Shown: piece by piece, positions 31,639 to 40,495 of the stretch
Layout: the number at the start of each line of letters is the position of its first letter
Numbering within the stretch: position 1 is the first letter of the stretch
DNA from: Neorhizobium sp. SOG26
GTDB taxonomy: Bacteria; Pseudomonadota; Alphaproteobacteria; Rhizobiales; Rhizobiaceae
DNA: 64,000 bases
Direction: 5' to 3'
Assembly (NCBI RefSeq): GCF_003491345.1
Contig: NZ_CP025512.1
Location: forward strand, 434,001 to 498,000
Notes under the pieces: model-generated
What the model was told of the DNA's origin: nothing
Seen by the model: the letters and a program-made list of their open reading frames with translations, nothing else
Databases searched by the model: none
Translations under genes and position numbers: made by a program

Positions 31639-32514
31639 ATGGCCGACGCGCATCAGAAAAATCACGACTACCACATCATCGATCCGAGCCCGTGGCCTAT
31701 CCTGGCTTCGCTCGGCGCATTCGTCCTGACTTTCGGCGGCGTTGGCTACATGCGCTACCTGAATGGTGGTGCGTTCAACATGTTCGGGATCAACTGGGCG
31801 ACCCCCTGGGTCTTCTTCATTGGTCTCGCCATCGTCATCTACACGATGATCGGCTGGTGGTCGGACACCATCAAGGAAGGCAATTCCGGCGCCCATACGC
31901 GCGTCGTATCGCTGCACCTGCGCTACGGCATGATCATGTTCATCGCTTCGGAAGTGATGTTCTTTGCCGCCTGGTTCTGGGCCTTCTTCGATGCAAGCCT
32001 TTACGCCAACGAAGCGATCCAGGCCTCGCGCACCGAATTCCTCGGCGGCCAGTGGCCCCCGAAGGGCGTTGAAGTGCTCGATCCATGGCACCTGCCGCTC
32101 TACAACACGGTTATCCTGCTGCTTTCGGGCACCTGCGTAACCTGGGCACACCATGCGCTGCTGCACAATGACCGCAAGGGCCTCGTCAACGGCCTGGCGC
32201 TCACCGTGGCACTCGGCATCCTGTTCTCGTTTGTCCAGGCCTATGAATACGCCCACGCTCCGTTCGAATTCTCGAACTCGATCTATGGCGCGACCTTCTT
32301 CATGGCGACCGGCTTCCACGGCTTCCACGTCCTGATCGGCACGATCTTCCTCCTCGTCTGCCTCATCCGGGCCATGGCCGGTGGCTTCACGCCGACCCGC
32401 CACTTCGGCTTCGAAGCCGCCGCCTGGTACTGGCACTTTGTTGACGTGGTCTGGCTGTTCCTGTTCTTCGCCATCTACATCTGGGGTGGCTGGGGCGCAC
32501 CGGTCGCTCACTAA
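31639..32514 (+). CDS. coxC: Cytochrome c oxidase subunit III CoxC
   Basis: The third core subunit of the aa3 oxidase, with seven membrane helices over 291 residues. Diagnostic stretches are HLRYGMIMFIASEVMFFAAW, VLDPWHLPLYNTVILLLSG, TWAHHALLHNDRKG, FFMATGFHGFHVLIGTIFL and the C-terminal AAAWYWHFVDVVWLFLF. A CCGGGGA ribosome site precedes the ATG. It is separated from the SURF1 gene by 60 bases holding a strong hairpin. Confidence 0.96.
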   Translation: MADAHQKNHDYHIIDPSPWPILASLGAFVLTFGGVGYMRYLNGGAFNMFGINWATPWVFFIGLAIVIYTMIGWWSDTIKEGNSGAHTRVVSLHLRYGMIMFIASEVMFFAAWFWAFFDASLYANEAIQASRTEFLGGQWPPKGVEVLDPWHLPLYNTVILLLSGTCVTWAHHALLHNDRKGLVNGLALTVALGILFSFVQAYEYAHAPFEFSNSIYGATFFMATGFHGFHVLIGTIFLLVCLIRAMAGGFTPTRHFGFEAAAWYWHFVDVVWLFLFFAIYIWGGWGAPVAH

Positions 32515-32533
32515 GAGCCACGCATTTCATGAG

Positions 32534-32557
32534 GAGGGGCGGCGAAAGCCGCCCTTC
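32534..32557 (+). terminator. GC-rich hairpin between coxC and the SURF1 gene
   Basis: A stem of about ten pairs (core GGGCGGC / GCCGCCC) is closed by a GAAA tetraloop and followed by a short T-containing stretch (TTCTGCGTTT). It may end part of the cox transcripts or stabilise their 3' ends. SURF1 translation starts only 18 bases later. Confidence 0.55.
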
Positions 32558-32574
32558 TGCGTTTCAAGCGGGAT

Positions 32575-33354
32575 ATGACCATGGCCACGACGCCGCAGCA
32601 CGAAGAAACAAGCACCGGCCGGCCGCGTAGAACGTTGCGTACCGTCGCAACGGTTGTCGGCATCCTCGTAACGCTGGCGGTGTTGCTGTCGCTCGGCACC
32701 TGGCAGGTGGAGCGCCTTCACTGGAAGGAGGCGCTACTGGCCGATATTGCCGAACGTCGCGCCGCAGACCCGGTCCCGTTGGCCGAGGTCGAGACAATCG
32801 AGCGTGACGGCGGCGACATCGAATACCGACGCGTCTCGGTGACGGGAACCTTTGACCACGGCAAGGAGCGGCACTTCTTCGCGACCTTCCAGGGCCAGAC
32901 CGGCTTCTATGTTTACACCCCGATGACTTTGGCGGACGGCCGGGTCCTCTTCGTCAACCGCGGCTTCGTGCCCTACGAGATGAAGGACCGCTCGACGCGC
33001 GAGGCGGGCGAAGTGTCAGGCGTGCAGACCGTCACCGGTTTTGCCCGCACGCGGCTGGACGAGAAGCCGTCGGCCATCGTGCCGGATAATGACCTGGGGA
33101 AGAACATCTTCTACTGGAAGGATCTGTCGGCCATGGTCTCGACGACGGGGCTGGAGGCATCGCAGGTGCTGCCGTTCTTCGTTGATGTTGATGCCTCGGT
33201 GGAAAACGCTGGCGGCTGGCCACGTGGCGGCGTCACGCAGTTCGACCTGCCGAACAGCCACCTGCAATATGCCGTCACCTGGTATGGCCTGGCGGCAGCC
33301 TTGGTGGCGGTGGTCATCGGCATGTGGTTTCGGGGCCGGCGAAGCCAGGGCTGA
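32575..33354 (+). CDS. SURF1 family cytochrome c oxidase assembly protein
   Basis: SURF1 proteins help insert heme a into oxidase subunit I. The 259-residue protein has two membrane helices: VATVVGILVTLAVLLSLGTWQVERLHWKEALL near the N-terminus, ending in the family motif GTWQ-x-R, and YAVTWYGLAAALVAVVIGMW at the C-terminus. The periplasmic middle has GFYVYTPMTLADGRVLFVNRGFVP, the SURF1 signature. A second in-frame ATG lies six bases downstream. It is the last clear oxidase-biogenesis gene here. Confidence 0.93.
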   Translation: MTMATTPQHEETSTGRPRRTLRTVATVVGILVTLAVLLSLGTWQVERLHWKEALLADIAERRAADPVPLAEVETIERDGGDIEYRRVSVTGTFDHGKERHFFATFQGQTGFYVYTPMTLADGRVLFVNRGFVPYEMKDRSTREAGEVSGVQTVTGFARTRLDEKPSAIVPDNDLGKNIFYWKDLSAMVSTTGLEASQVLPFFVDVDASVENAGGWPRGGVTQFDLPNSHLQYAVTWYGLAAALVAVVIGMWFRGRRSQG

Positions 33355-33436
33355 CATCGCCAAGGGTAACAGCGTAAGGGTGATGGTGCCGCGTTGAGGA
33401 GCAGGTTATGCTCGCCACTTCGATAGGGGGTGAGGC

Positions 33437-33802
33437 ATGGCGATCCTGGCAGCTTTCTTCGTGACGTTGACAGCGCTGCTCCACCTCGGTTTCCTCGTGC
33501 TCGAGATGTTTTTCTGGACAAAGCCGTTTGGCCGCAAGACCTTCCGCATGTCGGCCGAGCAGGCGGCTGCGACAAAGGTGCTGGCTGCCAACCAGGGTCT
33601 CTACAATGGCTTCCTTGCAGCCGGCCTCGTCTGGTCGCTGCTGCATCCCGATCCCGCCATTGCCTGCCAGTTGAAACTCTTCTTCCTTGTGTGCGTGATT
33701 GTAGCCGCTATATATGGCGCATGGTCGGTCAAGCCGCGCATCCTGCTTGTTCAGGGCGGTCCCGCCATGATCGCTCTTGTCCTGACCCTTCTGGCGTTCT
33801 GA
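33437..33802 (+). CDS. DUF1304 domain-containing membrane protein
   Basis: A 121-residue integral membrane protein with four hydrophobic segments (for example ILAAFFVTLTALLHLGFLVLEM and LKLFFLVCVIVAAIYGAW). The conserved motifs FWTKPFGRKTF and ANQGLYNGFLAAGL define DUF1304, a family of unknown function. The ATG has GGGGGTGAGG upstream. It ends just before ispH and may be co-transcribed with it. Confidence 0.85.
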   Translation: MAILAAFFVTLTALLHLGFLVLEMFFWTKPFGRKTFRMSAEQAAATKVLAANQGLYNGFLAAGLVWSLLHPDPAIACQLKLFFLVCVIVAAIYGAWSVKPRILLVQGGPAMIALVLTLLAF

Positions 33803-33805
33803 TTG

Positions 33806-34831
33806 ATGGCATTTCCCGTTTCTGACAAAAGCCCGCTGACGATCCGTCTCTGTGGACCGCGTGGCTTCTGCGCCGGCGTCGACCGCGCGATCCAGATCGT
33901 CGTGCTGGCGCTGAAGGCCTATGGCGCGCCGGTTTATGTGCGCCACGAGATCGTCCACAACCGCTACGTAGTGGAAGGGCTGGAAGCCAAGGGCGCGATC
34001 TTCATCGAGGAACTTAACGAGGTCCCGGAAGAACATCGCCAGCAGCCGGTGGTCTTCTCCGCCCACGGCGTGCCGAAGTCTGTACCGGAAGATGCGCAGG
34101 CGCGTAACCTGTTTTACCTCGACGCCACGTGCCCTCTGGTCTCCAAGGTCCACAAGCAGGCCATGCGCCACCAGCGGCTCGGCCGCCACGTGGTGCTCAT
34201 AGGCCATGCCGGCCATCCGGAAGTGATCGGCACCATGGGGCAGCTGCCGCCAGGCTCCGTATCGCTCGTCGATACCATCGCCGATGCGGAAGCCTATATG
34301 CCGCCTGACCCTGACAATCTCGGTTACGTGACCCAGACGACGCTTTCGGTGGATGATACGGCTGGCGTGATCGCCAAGCTTCAGGAGCGCTTCCCGAACC
34401 TGATGGCACCGGCGGCCGATTCCATTTGTTACGCTACCACCAACCGCCAGGTGGCGGTCAAGGAAGCAGCACCGGGCTGTGACCTCTTCCTCGTGGTCGG
34501 TGCACCGAATTCCTCAAACTCGAAGCGTCTCGTGGAAGTCGCGCTGCGGGCCGGCGCTAAGCGCTCGCTTTTGGTGCAGCGCGCGGCCGAACTGAACTGG
34601 GACGAGATCGGCCCGATCCGTACGCTCGGTATCTCCGCCGGAGCGTCTGCGCCGGAAGTCATCGTCGATGAGATCATCGCGGCCTTCAAGGAACGCTTCG
34701 ATGCGCAGATCGAGCTTGCGATCACCGCCGAGGAAACCGAAAACTTCCTCGTCAACCGCGAGCTTCGCGACGTTCCTCTGACGCACGAAGACATGGAATG
34801 GGTCAACGGCCGCAAGAGCGTCCCGGCCTGA
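33806..34831 (+). CDS. ispH: 4-hydroxy-3-methylbut-2-enyl diphosphate reductase IspH
   Basis: IspH is the last enzyme of the MEP isoprenoid pathway, making IPP and DMAPP with an iron-sulphur cluster. Of 341 residues, the three cluster cysteines lie in [30 protein letters not shown] and [12 protein letters not shown]. Other motifs are [24 protein letters not shown] and [10 protein letters not shown] use the ATG at 33806 over a TTG three bases earlier. It starts right after the DUF1304 stop. Confidence 0.96.
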   Translation: MAFPVSDKSPLTIRLCGPRGFCAGVDRAIQIVVLALKAYGAPVYVRHEIVHNRYVVEGLEAKGAIFIEELNEVPEEHRQQPVVFSAHGVPKSVPEDAQARNLFYLDATCPLVSKVHKQAMRHQRLGRHVVLIGHAGHPEVIGTMGQLPPGSVSLVDTIADAEAYMPPDPDNLGYVTQTTLSVDDTAGVIAKLQERFPNLMAPAADSICYATTNRQVAVKEAAPGCDLFLVVGAPNSSNSKRLVEVALRAGAKRSLLVQRAAELNWDEIGPIRTLGISAGASAPEVIVDEIIAAFKERFDAQIELAITAEETENFLVNRELRDVPLTHEDMEWVNGRKSVPA

Positions 34832-34952
34832 CCTGACGGATCCTGTGAATCCCGCCTCCGATCTGCGGTCTTCGACCCTAGCGGAGGCGATGACGAGCGG
34901 TTAGGAAGAGGCGGGGTGCCGCGTCTGCGGCTGACACATCGCGGGATAGATC

Positions 34953-35918
34953 TTGGCCGTTTACACTGACATTACCGAAGACGACCTGAAGCGTTTTCTG
35001 ACCGAATACGACGTCGGCGAGTTGACCTCCTACAAGGGCATCGCCGAAGGGGTCGAGAACTCGAACTTCCTGCTCCACACCACGCGGGATCCGCTGATCC
35101 TGACGCTTTATGAAAAGCGCGTCGAGAAGGCAGACCTGCCGTTCTTCCTTGGCCTGATGCAGCATCTTTCCGGCAAAGGGCTGTCCTGCCCGCTGCCTCT
35201 GCCGCGCCGCGACGGGCAGTTGCTCGGCGAACTTTCAGGCCGCCCGGCCGCACTAATATCGTTCCTGGAAGGCATGTGGCTGCGCAAGCCCGAAGCACGG
35301 CATTGCCGCGAAGTCGGTCGGGCGCTCGCCGAAATGCATCTGGCGGGCGAAGGCTTCGAAATCGTGCGTCCCAACGCGCTGTCGCTCGAGGGTTGGAAAA
35401 CGCTATGGGCCAAGTCTGCCGATCGCGCCGACGAGGTGGAAACGGGGCTGCAGGACGAGGTGACCGCGGAACTCGAATACCTCGAGGCTCATTGGCCGAA
35501 GGATCTTCCGGCCGGCGTGATCCATGCCGATCTTTTCCAGGACAACGTCTTTTTCCTCGGCGACGACCTGTCGGGCCTGATCGACTTCTATTTCGCCTGC
35601 AATGACCTGCTGGCTTACGATGTGGCGATTTGCCTCAATGCCTGGTGCTTCGAGAAGGATGGCTCCTATAACGTGACCAAGGGAAGCGCGATGCTGGACG
35701 GCTACGCGAGCGTCCGGCCGCTTTCCCCGGATGAAGTCGCAGCACTTCCGGTTCTCGCCAGGGGATCGGCGCTGCGGTTTTTCCTGACCCGCCTTTACGA
35801 CTGGCTGACAACGCCGGCCGGCGCGCTTGTCGTGAAGAAGGACCCGCTCGAATATCTGCGCAAGCTGCGGTTCCACCGCCAGGTACGCTCCGCCACTGAA
35901 TATGGATTGTCTGCATGA
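34953..35918 (+). CDS. thrB: Homoserine kinase ThrB (APH-type)
   Basis: This is the aminoglycoside-phosphotransferase-like homoserine kinase, the alphaproteobacterial ThrB type, which phosphorylates homoserine for threonine synthesis. The 321-residue protein has [15 protein letters not shown], the catalytic [14 protein letters not shown] and [15 protein letters not shown]. The start is TTG: the N-terminus [15 protein letters not shown] is the conserved beginning and no ATG is available there. The stop overlaps the rnhA start (ATGA). The partner thrC lies 10 kb away. Confidence 0.94.
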   Translation: MAVYTDITEDDLKRFLTEYDVGELTSYKGIAEGVENSNFLLHTTRDPLILTLYEKRVEKADLPFFLGLMQHLSGKGLSCPLPLPRRDGQLLGELSGRPAALISFLEGMWLRKPEARHCREVGRALAEMHLAGEGFEIVRPNALSLEGWKTLWAKSADRADEVETGLQDEVTAELEYLEAHWPKDLPAGVIHADLFQDNVFFLGDDLSGLIDFYFACNDLLAYDVAICLNAWCFEKDGSYNVTKGSAMLDGYASVRPLSPDEVAALPVLARGSALRFFLTRLYDWLTTPAGALVVKKDPLEYLRKLRFHRQVRSATEYGLSA

Positions 35919-36355
35919 AACAGGTCGAAATCTTCACCGATGGCGCCTGCTCGGGCAATCCCGGTCCCGGTGGCTGGGGAGCGATCCTGCGCTACGGTGA
36001 GACCGAGAAGGAACTGTTCGGCGGCGAGGCGGAAACCACCAATAACCGCATGGAACTGATGGCCGCCATCCAGGCGCTCAATGCGCTGAAGACGCCCTGC
36101 GAAGTCGAGCTTTACACCGACAGTTCCTACGTCAAGGACGGCATTACCAAGTGGATCTTCGGCTGGAAGAAGAAGGGCTGGAAGACGGCTGACAACAAGC
36201 CGGTGAAGAATGTCGAGCTCTGGCAGCAGTTGGAAGAAGCGCGCAACCGCCACAAGGTGACGCTCCATTGGGTGAAGGGTCATGCCGGCCATCCGGAAAA
36301 CGAACGTGCCGATGAACTGGCGCGGCTCGGCATGGCGCCGTTCAAGAAGAAGTAG
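35915..36355 (+). CDS. rnhA: Ribonuclease HI RnhA
   Basis: RNase HI cuts RNA in RNA-DNA hybrids, removing primers and R-loops. The 146-residue protein has the four catalytic acids in [38 protein letters not shown] and [11 protein letters not shown], and the handle helix [15 protein letters not shown]. It overlaps thrB by four bases and is probably translated by coupling. Confidence 0.97.
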   Translation: MKQVEIFTDGACSGNPGPGGWGAILRYGETEKELFGGEAETTNNRMELMAAIQALNALKTPCEVELYTDSSYVKDGITKWIFGWKKKGWKTADNKPVKNVELWQQLEEARNRHKVTLHWVKGHAGHPENERADELARLGMAPFKKK

Positions 36356-36452
36356 CCTGATCGCCATCTGGCAGCTTGCGTGACGGCGGCTTGCACTTCG
36401 CAGCTGTGGCGCTAGTTTCTGCGTGTCGATCGAGAGAGGGTTGGGAGGTCAC

Positions 36453-36761
36453 ATGATCCTGCATTGCGTCTTCGCACGGTTCAAGTCGTCGCTGCAGGCT
36501 GCCGACAAGCAGTCGCTCTATGACGCGATCGTCGCCCTCAAGGAGGTCACGCCCGGCATCCTCGACATCAAATACGGTCCGAACATCTCCCGCGAAGGCC
36601 TGGACGGCGGTTTCCGCGATGGCTTCATCGTCACCTTCGACAGCCCAGAGTCGCGTGACGCCTATCTCGTCCACCCTGATCACCTTGCGGTTGGCGAACG
36701 GATCGTTGCCTCCGCCGATGGTGGCGTTTCCGGTCTTCTGGTGTTCGACCTGGAGATATGA
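36453..36761 (+). CDS. Dabb family (stress-responsive alpha/beta barrel) protein
   Basis: A 102-residue dimeric alpha/beta-barrel protein of the Dabb type: MILHCVFARFKSS, then GILDIKYGPNISREGLDGGF and AYLVHPDHLAVGERIV. The function of such proteins is not well fixed. The start is the ATG following GGGAGG, replacing a GTG 30 bases upstream. A terminator hairpin begins two bases after its stop. Confidence 0.85.
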   Translation: MILHCVFARFKSSLQAADKQSLYDAIVALKEVTPGILDIKYGPNISREGLDGGFRDGFIVTFDSPESRDAYLVHPDHLAVGERIVASADGGVSGLLVFDLEI

Positions 36762-36762
36762 A

Positions 36763-36782
36763 AGAGCGCCCGCAGGCGCTCT
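36763..36782. terminator. Bidirectional-type hairpin between the Dabb and peroxiredoxin genes
   Basis: AGAGCGCC and GGCGCTCT form a perfect 8-bp stem around a CGCA loop in the 44 bases between two convergent genes. Flanking AAA and CAAATTT runs give modest U-tracts in both directions, so it can end transcription from either side. Confidence 0.65.
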
Positions 36783-36805
36783 CAAATTTCAACACTGCAG
36801 AGATG

Positions 36806-37291
36806 TCAGAGCGCTTCAAGCATTGCCGCGGCGCCGGAGACCGTTGCCTGGCCCGGGCTTTCCTCCACGTTGAGCGACTTCACCACGCCGTTCTCGACCA
36901 GCATGGAATAACGCTTGGAGCGCACGCCGAGCCCGCCGCCGGAAAGGTCGGCATCCAGGCCAAGAGCCTTGGTGAAGGCGCCGTCCCAGTCGGCGAGGAA
37001 GTGGATCTTGCCCATGCCGCCGGTATGCTGCGCCCAGGCACCCATCACGTGCCAGTCGTTTACGGCAACAACGGCAATGTCATCGATCCCCTTGGCAAGG
37101 AACGCATCGCGGTTTTCCAGGAAGCCCGGCAGGTGGTTCAGCGTGCAGGTCGGCGTGAACGCGCCCGGCACGGCAAAGAGAATGACCTTCTTGCCGTCGA
37201 AGAGCTGCGACGTGGTGATCTCGACCGGGCCGTCGGCGGTCTTTTCTTTGAAGGTGGCGGCAGGCAGTTTGTCGCCGACTGCAATCGTCAT
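36806..37291 (-). CDS. Peroxiredoxin (Prx5/AhpE-like thiol peroxidase)
   Basis: A 161-residue peroxiredoxin that reduces hydrogen peroxide and organic peroxides. The peroxidatic Cys is at 49 in FAVPGAFTPTCTLNHLPG, the Prx5-type active site, and later conserved positions are VVAVNDWHVMGAWAQ and LGVRSKRYSMLVENGVV. Only one obvious catalytic cysteine is seen, suggesting a 1-Cys or glutaredoxin-dependent mechanism. It is transcribed alone or after the DsbD-like gene upstream. Confidence 0.93.
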   Translation of the reverse strand: MTIAVGDKLPAATFKEKTADGPVEITTSQLFDGKKVILFAVPGAFTPTCTLNHLPGFLENRDAFLAKGIDDIAVVAVNDWHVMGAWAQHTGGMGKIHFLADWDGAFTKALGLDADLSGGGLGVRSKRYSMLVENGVVKSLNVEESPGQATVSGAAAMLEAL

Positions 37292-37375
37292 CGGGCTCTC
37301 CTCGGTTGTGCGGACGCGGTATCGGTCCGGCAGGTGAGGGGACTATAATGCGCGTCCCATGCAAGGCAAGCTGGC

Positions 37376-38218
37376 TTAGCGGAAGCTGAGCGAGGTTTCC
37401 ATGGCGCGCTTGCCGGCAATCACCAGCACGCCCCATTGCTTGCCCTTGATGTCGTAGTTCTTGGGCAGCTTTCCGACCGGCATGTCGAGCGAATAGCTGT
37501 CGCCGTGCTGCGTGGCGTTCTGTCCGTCAAACAGCACGTGCCCTTCCGGCCCCGTTACGATCACCTGCGGCGGCGTGGTCGAACCCGGCGGCAGCTTGAG
37601 CTTCAGCGACAGCACGTCCTTGTTGTCGCTGATGGAATGGTCGGCGACCGCGAACTCGTCGGACGGCGCTTCAGGGATCTTGGACGCGGCGGCGTTGAGG
37701 ATCATCGCTTCCTGCACCGGCGTCCCACCCACGGTCTCAAGCTTCAGCGTGAAATCCGCCTGGAACGGAATGCAGATATTGCGGCAGAGGCCGACGAATG
37801 CGGATGCCGTCAGGTCCAGCGGCTGGCCGGGTTGGCGCACCTTGAGCTCGAACGGCAGCGATACCGGATGGTCGTAGCCAAGATCGCGAAGCTCGCCATT
37901 GTCGATCCGCTTCGGCACCGGGTAGGAGACACGCGTCAGTGTCGCACCATCCGCCTCGGGCAGCATGATCTGCGGCGGAATGCCCGCATCACCCGGCTCA
38001 CGCCAATAGGTGATCCAGCCGGGCCGCGGCTCGATCTGCAACGCACCGCGCACCGTCCCGTCGGGCTCAGGCGGCATGGCGACAATGCGCATCCGCCCGC
38101 CTTCATTGGTGGCCCAGGGTGAAATTTCCGCATGGCAAACGCCGGCCATGCCAAGAGAACCGGCGACGAGGGCGGCGGGCGCCAGTTTCATGAGGTTTTT
38201 CAACCGGGAGTGCGTCAT
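37376..38218 (-). CDS. Periplasmic DsbD N-terminal-like (protein-disulfide reductase) domain protein
   Basis: A 280-residue exported protein with a signal peptide (LAPAALVAGSLGMAGVCHA). The mature part resembles the DsbD N-terminal domain (PF11412-type): GWITYWREPGDAGIPPQI, then ASAFVGLCRNICIPF with a C-x3-C pair that could take part in thiol exchange. The membrane and thioredoxin portions of full DsbD are absent. The ATG at 38218 drops 19 residues of unrelated frame. It is divergent from yqgE; its redox partner is unknown. Confidence 0.78.
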   Translation of the reverse strand: MTHSRLKNLMKLAPAALVAGSLGMAGVCHAEISPWATNEGGRMRIVAMPPEPDGTVRGALQIEPRPGWITYWREPGDAGIPPQIMLPEADGATLTRVSYPVPKRIDNGELRDLGYDHPVSLPFELKVRQPGQPLDLTASAFVGLCRNICIPFQADFTLKLETVGGTPVQEAMILNAAASKIPEAPSDEFAVADHSISDNKDVLSLKLKLPPGSTTPPQVIVTGPEGHVLFDGQNATQHGDSYSLDMPVGKLPKNYDIKGKQWGVLVIAGKRAMETSLSFR

Positions 38219-38381
38219 TGCGTTGCATGTAACGCAAGAGGCAGGCCGAGGCGAGTCACGACGCATCCATCGCAATCATATTCCGTTGATTGGATATGTC
38301 GGGTGCCCCATGTTCATTATCGTTTTTTGATATAAGCTCGAGGAATAAAGAGTAGAGGCAGCGAGCGTGGCCGGAGGCAGT

Positions 38382-38987
38382 ATGGTTTTGTCGACCCTCA
38401 AGCACGATAGGGAGCGCGGCTTCCTGGACGGCCAGTTCCTCATTGCCATGCCCGGCATGCAGGACGGCAATTTTGCGCGCGCAGTGGTCTATATCTGCGC
38501 CCATTCCGATGCCGGCGCGATGGGCTTCATCATCAATCGCGCCCAGGAAATATCCTTTACGGACGTCCTCCTGCACCTGAAGCTCATGGAGGAGGCAGAC
38601 ACGATCATGCTGCCTCAGCCAACCCGCGACATTCCGATCCTTGCCGGTGGTCCGGTGGAAACCGGTCGTGGCTTCGTGCTTCATTCGGATGACTTCACCA
38701 GCGAGTCCTCCGTGCCGGTGAGCGAGGATATTTCATTAACGGCAACGCTGGATGTCATCCGCGCTATCTGCGACGGGCGTGGCCCGGCACGCGCGACCAT
38801 GCTGCTCGGTTATGCCGGATGGGGCCCCGGACAGCTGGAGATGGAAATTGCCGCCAATGGCTGGCTCAACTGCCCGTCGACGGATGAGCTGATTTTCGAC
38901 ACTGCTCTCGAGGAGAAATACGAGCGGGCGCTGGCTCTCCTGGGCGTCAGCCCGGAGATGCTCTCCAGTGAAGCTGGCCACGCCTGA
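38382..38987 (+). CDS. YqgE/AlgH family protein (DUF179)
   Basis: A 201-residue cytosolic protein of the YqgE/AlgH family: [26 protein letters not shown] with the MGFIINR motif, then [16 protein letters not shown] and [14 protein letters not shown]. The family fold is known, but its cellular role is not settled, with links to transcription control in pseudomonads. The ATG at 38382 has GGAGG four bases upstream; a GTG 15 bases earlier is also possible. Confidence 0.9.
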   Translation: MVLSTLKHDRERGFLDGQFLIAMPGMQDGNFARAVVYICAHSDAGAMGFIINRAQEISFTDVLLHLKLMEEADTIMLPQPTRDIPILAGGPVETGRGFVLHSDDFTSESSVPVSEDISLTATLDVIRAICDGRGPARATMLLGYAGWGPGQLEMEIAANGWLNCPSTDELIFDTALEEKYERALALLGVSPEMLSSEAGHA

Positions 38988-39016
38988 CGCGGCCTAACGC
39001 TTATTTCGACAAGAGC

Positions 39017-39041
39017 GGAACGAAGACTCCGGACCCGCGTT
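39017..39041 (+). promoter_or_regulatory. EcfG/RpoE2 general-stress promoter of the csbD-like gene
   Basis: GGAAC, 16 bases, CGTT is an exact match to the alphaproteobacterial EcfG (RpoE2) consensus. It lies 50 bases before the ATG of a CsbD-family stress protein. The leader that would follow contains a small GGCGC/GCGCC hairpin and then a GAGGAG ribosome site. CsbD-type genes are known members of this regulon in related bacteria. Confidence 0.75.
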
Positions 39042-39090
39042 CTCTTCTGGCAAGGCGCGAGAAAGCGCCGCAAAAATGAGGAGTTACGTT

Positions 39091-39282
39091 ATGGGAAGCA
39101 CCAGCGACAAGATGTCCGGCAAGGCCAATGAACTGGCTGGCAAGGTCAAGCAGGCTGCAGGCGACATGACCGACGACCACAGCCTGAAGGCAAAGGGTGC
39201 CGGCCAGGAAGCCAAGGGTCACGCACAGCAGGCCAAGGGCAATCTGAAGCAGGCCGCCAAGGATGTTGTAGACCGCGCCTGA
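39091..39282 (+). CDS. CsbD family stress-response protein
   Basis: A 63-residue hydrophilic protein of the CsbD family. MGSTSDKMSGKANELAGKVK leads into Lys/Ala/Gly-rich helical repeats (AKGAGQEAKGHAQQAKGNLKQAAKD). Family members rise under general stress and in stationary phase; their molecular role is unclear. The ATG has GAGGAG at a good distance, which decides against an in-frame ATG 15 bases earlier. It has its own stress-type promoter and terminator. Confidence 0.9.
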   Translation: MGSTSDKMSGKANELAGKVKQAAGDMTDDHSLKAKGAGQEAKGHAQQAKGNLKQAAKDVVDRA

Positions 39283-39306
39283 CGGTCACAACTGCATATT
39301 CTTTCA

Positions 39307-39339
39307 AAAACCTGTTCCGGTTCGGCTGGAGCAGGTTTT
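39307..39339 (+). terminator. Intrinsic terminator after the csbD-like gene
   Basis: A 12-pair stem (AAAACCTGTTCC with GGAGCAGGTTTT, one G-T pair) has a nine-base loop and ends in TTTTC. It closes the csbD transcription unit. Because it runs to within four bases of the ATG at 39344, the next gene more likely starts at 39371. Confidence 0.75.
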
Positions 39340-39370
39340 CTGTATGGGCAAGCCAGAATGGATCTCACCG

Positions 39371-40495
39371 ATGCGCCTCTACGACTGTGATCATTGCGGC
39401 CAACCGATTTTTTTCGACAACCGCTCCTGCGTGAACTGCGGTCATCGGCTTGCCTTCGTTCCCGAACAGCTTGCCATGCATGCGCTGGAACAGGAGGACG
39501 GGGCGGAGGGCACCTGGCATCTCATCGCCAAGCCGGAGCACAAGGTGCGGCTTTGCGCCAACGCGGCCATGGACGTCTGCAACTGGACGGTTCTTGCCGA
39601 TGATCCGAATCCGTTCTGCCCGGCCTGCCGCCACAATCGCCTCGTGCCCGATGCATCGACGGAGGAGGGGCTCAATCAGTGGCGGCGCATCAGTCAGGCG
39701 CAGCGGCATCTGTTTTATTCCCTGATGCGCTGGAACCTGCCGCGCACCAACCGGGAAGAAGATCCGGAAGGCGGCCTGGTGTTCGATTTCCTCGTCGACG
39801 AGGTCAAGGAGGATGGCTCGGTCGTGCCCGCGATGACAGGCCACGAAGACGGCCTCATTGCCATTCGTGCGGCCGAAGCCGATGACCTCACGCGCGAGCA
39901 GGTTCGGGTTTCGATGAACGAGCCGTACCGCACGATGCTAGGGCACTTCCGGCACGAGACCGGACATTACATCTGGGACAAGCTGGTGCGCGACGGCGGC
40001 AAGATCGAAGAATTCCGCGCCGTCTTTGGCGACGAGCGGGCTGATTACGGTGAGGCGCTACGGCGCAACTACGAAGAAGGCCCGCCGCCGGATTGGCAGC
40101 AGTTCCATATCAGCACCTATGCCAGCACCCACCCCTGGGAGGATTTCGCCGAAAGCTTCGCGCACTATCTCCACATCGTGGATACGCTGGAGACGGCGCG
40201 CGCCTACGGCATGTCGATCGAGCCGCGCCGGCATGAGGAGCTTGCCGCCGAGGTCGCCTTCAACCCGTATAATGCAAAGAGCGCCGAGCAGCTTGTTTCG
40301 GCCTGGATCCCGTTCAGCGTGGCGATCAACAGCCTGCACCGGTCCATGGGTGTCCCGGACCTTTATCCCTTCATCCTGACGCCGGCGGTGGTGGAGAAGC
40401 TTGAGTTCATCCACCAACTAATCCATTCGGCGCGTCAGGCGCCGGGAGCGGTCACGCCCGCTTCGTCAGCGGAAAGCGCTCCTTCAGGAGCTTGA
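39371..40495 (+). CDS. Zinc-ribbon, zinc-binding metallopeptidase family protein
   Basis: A 374-residue protein. The N-terminus is a zinc ribbon with two CxxC knuckles (YDCDHCGQPIFF, SCVNCGHRL), and further paired cysteines occur in NPFCPACRHNR. The peptidase core carries HFRHETGHYIWDKL, an HExxH zinc site, then FGDERADYGEAL and HPWEDFAESFAHYLHI. It matches the putative zinc-binding metallopeptidase family (PF15887-like), whose substrates are unknown. No signal peptide is seen. An ATG 27 bases upstream is in frame but lies directly behind the csbD terminator. The last 44 bases overlap the convergent EAL gene. Confidence 0.83.
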   Translation: MRLYDCDHCGQPIFFDNRSCVNCGHRLAFVPEQLAMHALEQEDGAEGTWHLIAKPEHKVRLCANAAMDVCNWTVLADDPNPFCPACRHNRLVPDASTEEGLNQWRRISQAQRHLFYSLMRWNLPRTNREEDPEGGLVFDFLVDEVKEDGSVVPAMTGHEDGLIAIRAAEADDLTREQVRVSMNEPYRTMLGHFRHETGHYIWDKLVRDGGKIEEFRAVFGDERADYGEALRRNYEEGPPPDWQQFHISTYASTHPWEDFAESFAHYLHIVDTLETARAYGMSIEPRRHEELAAEVAFNPYNAKSAEQLVSAWIPFSVAINSLHRSMGVPDLYPFILTPAVVEKLEFIHQLIHSARQAPGAVTPASSAESAPSGA

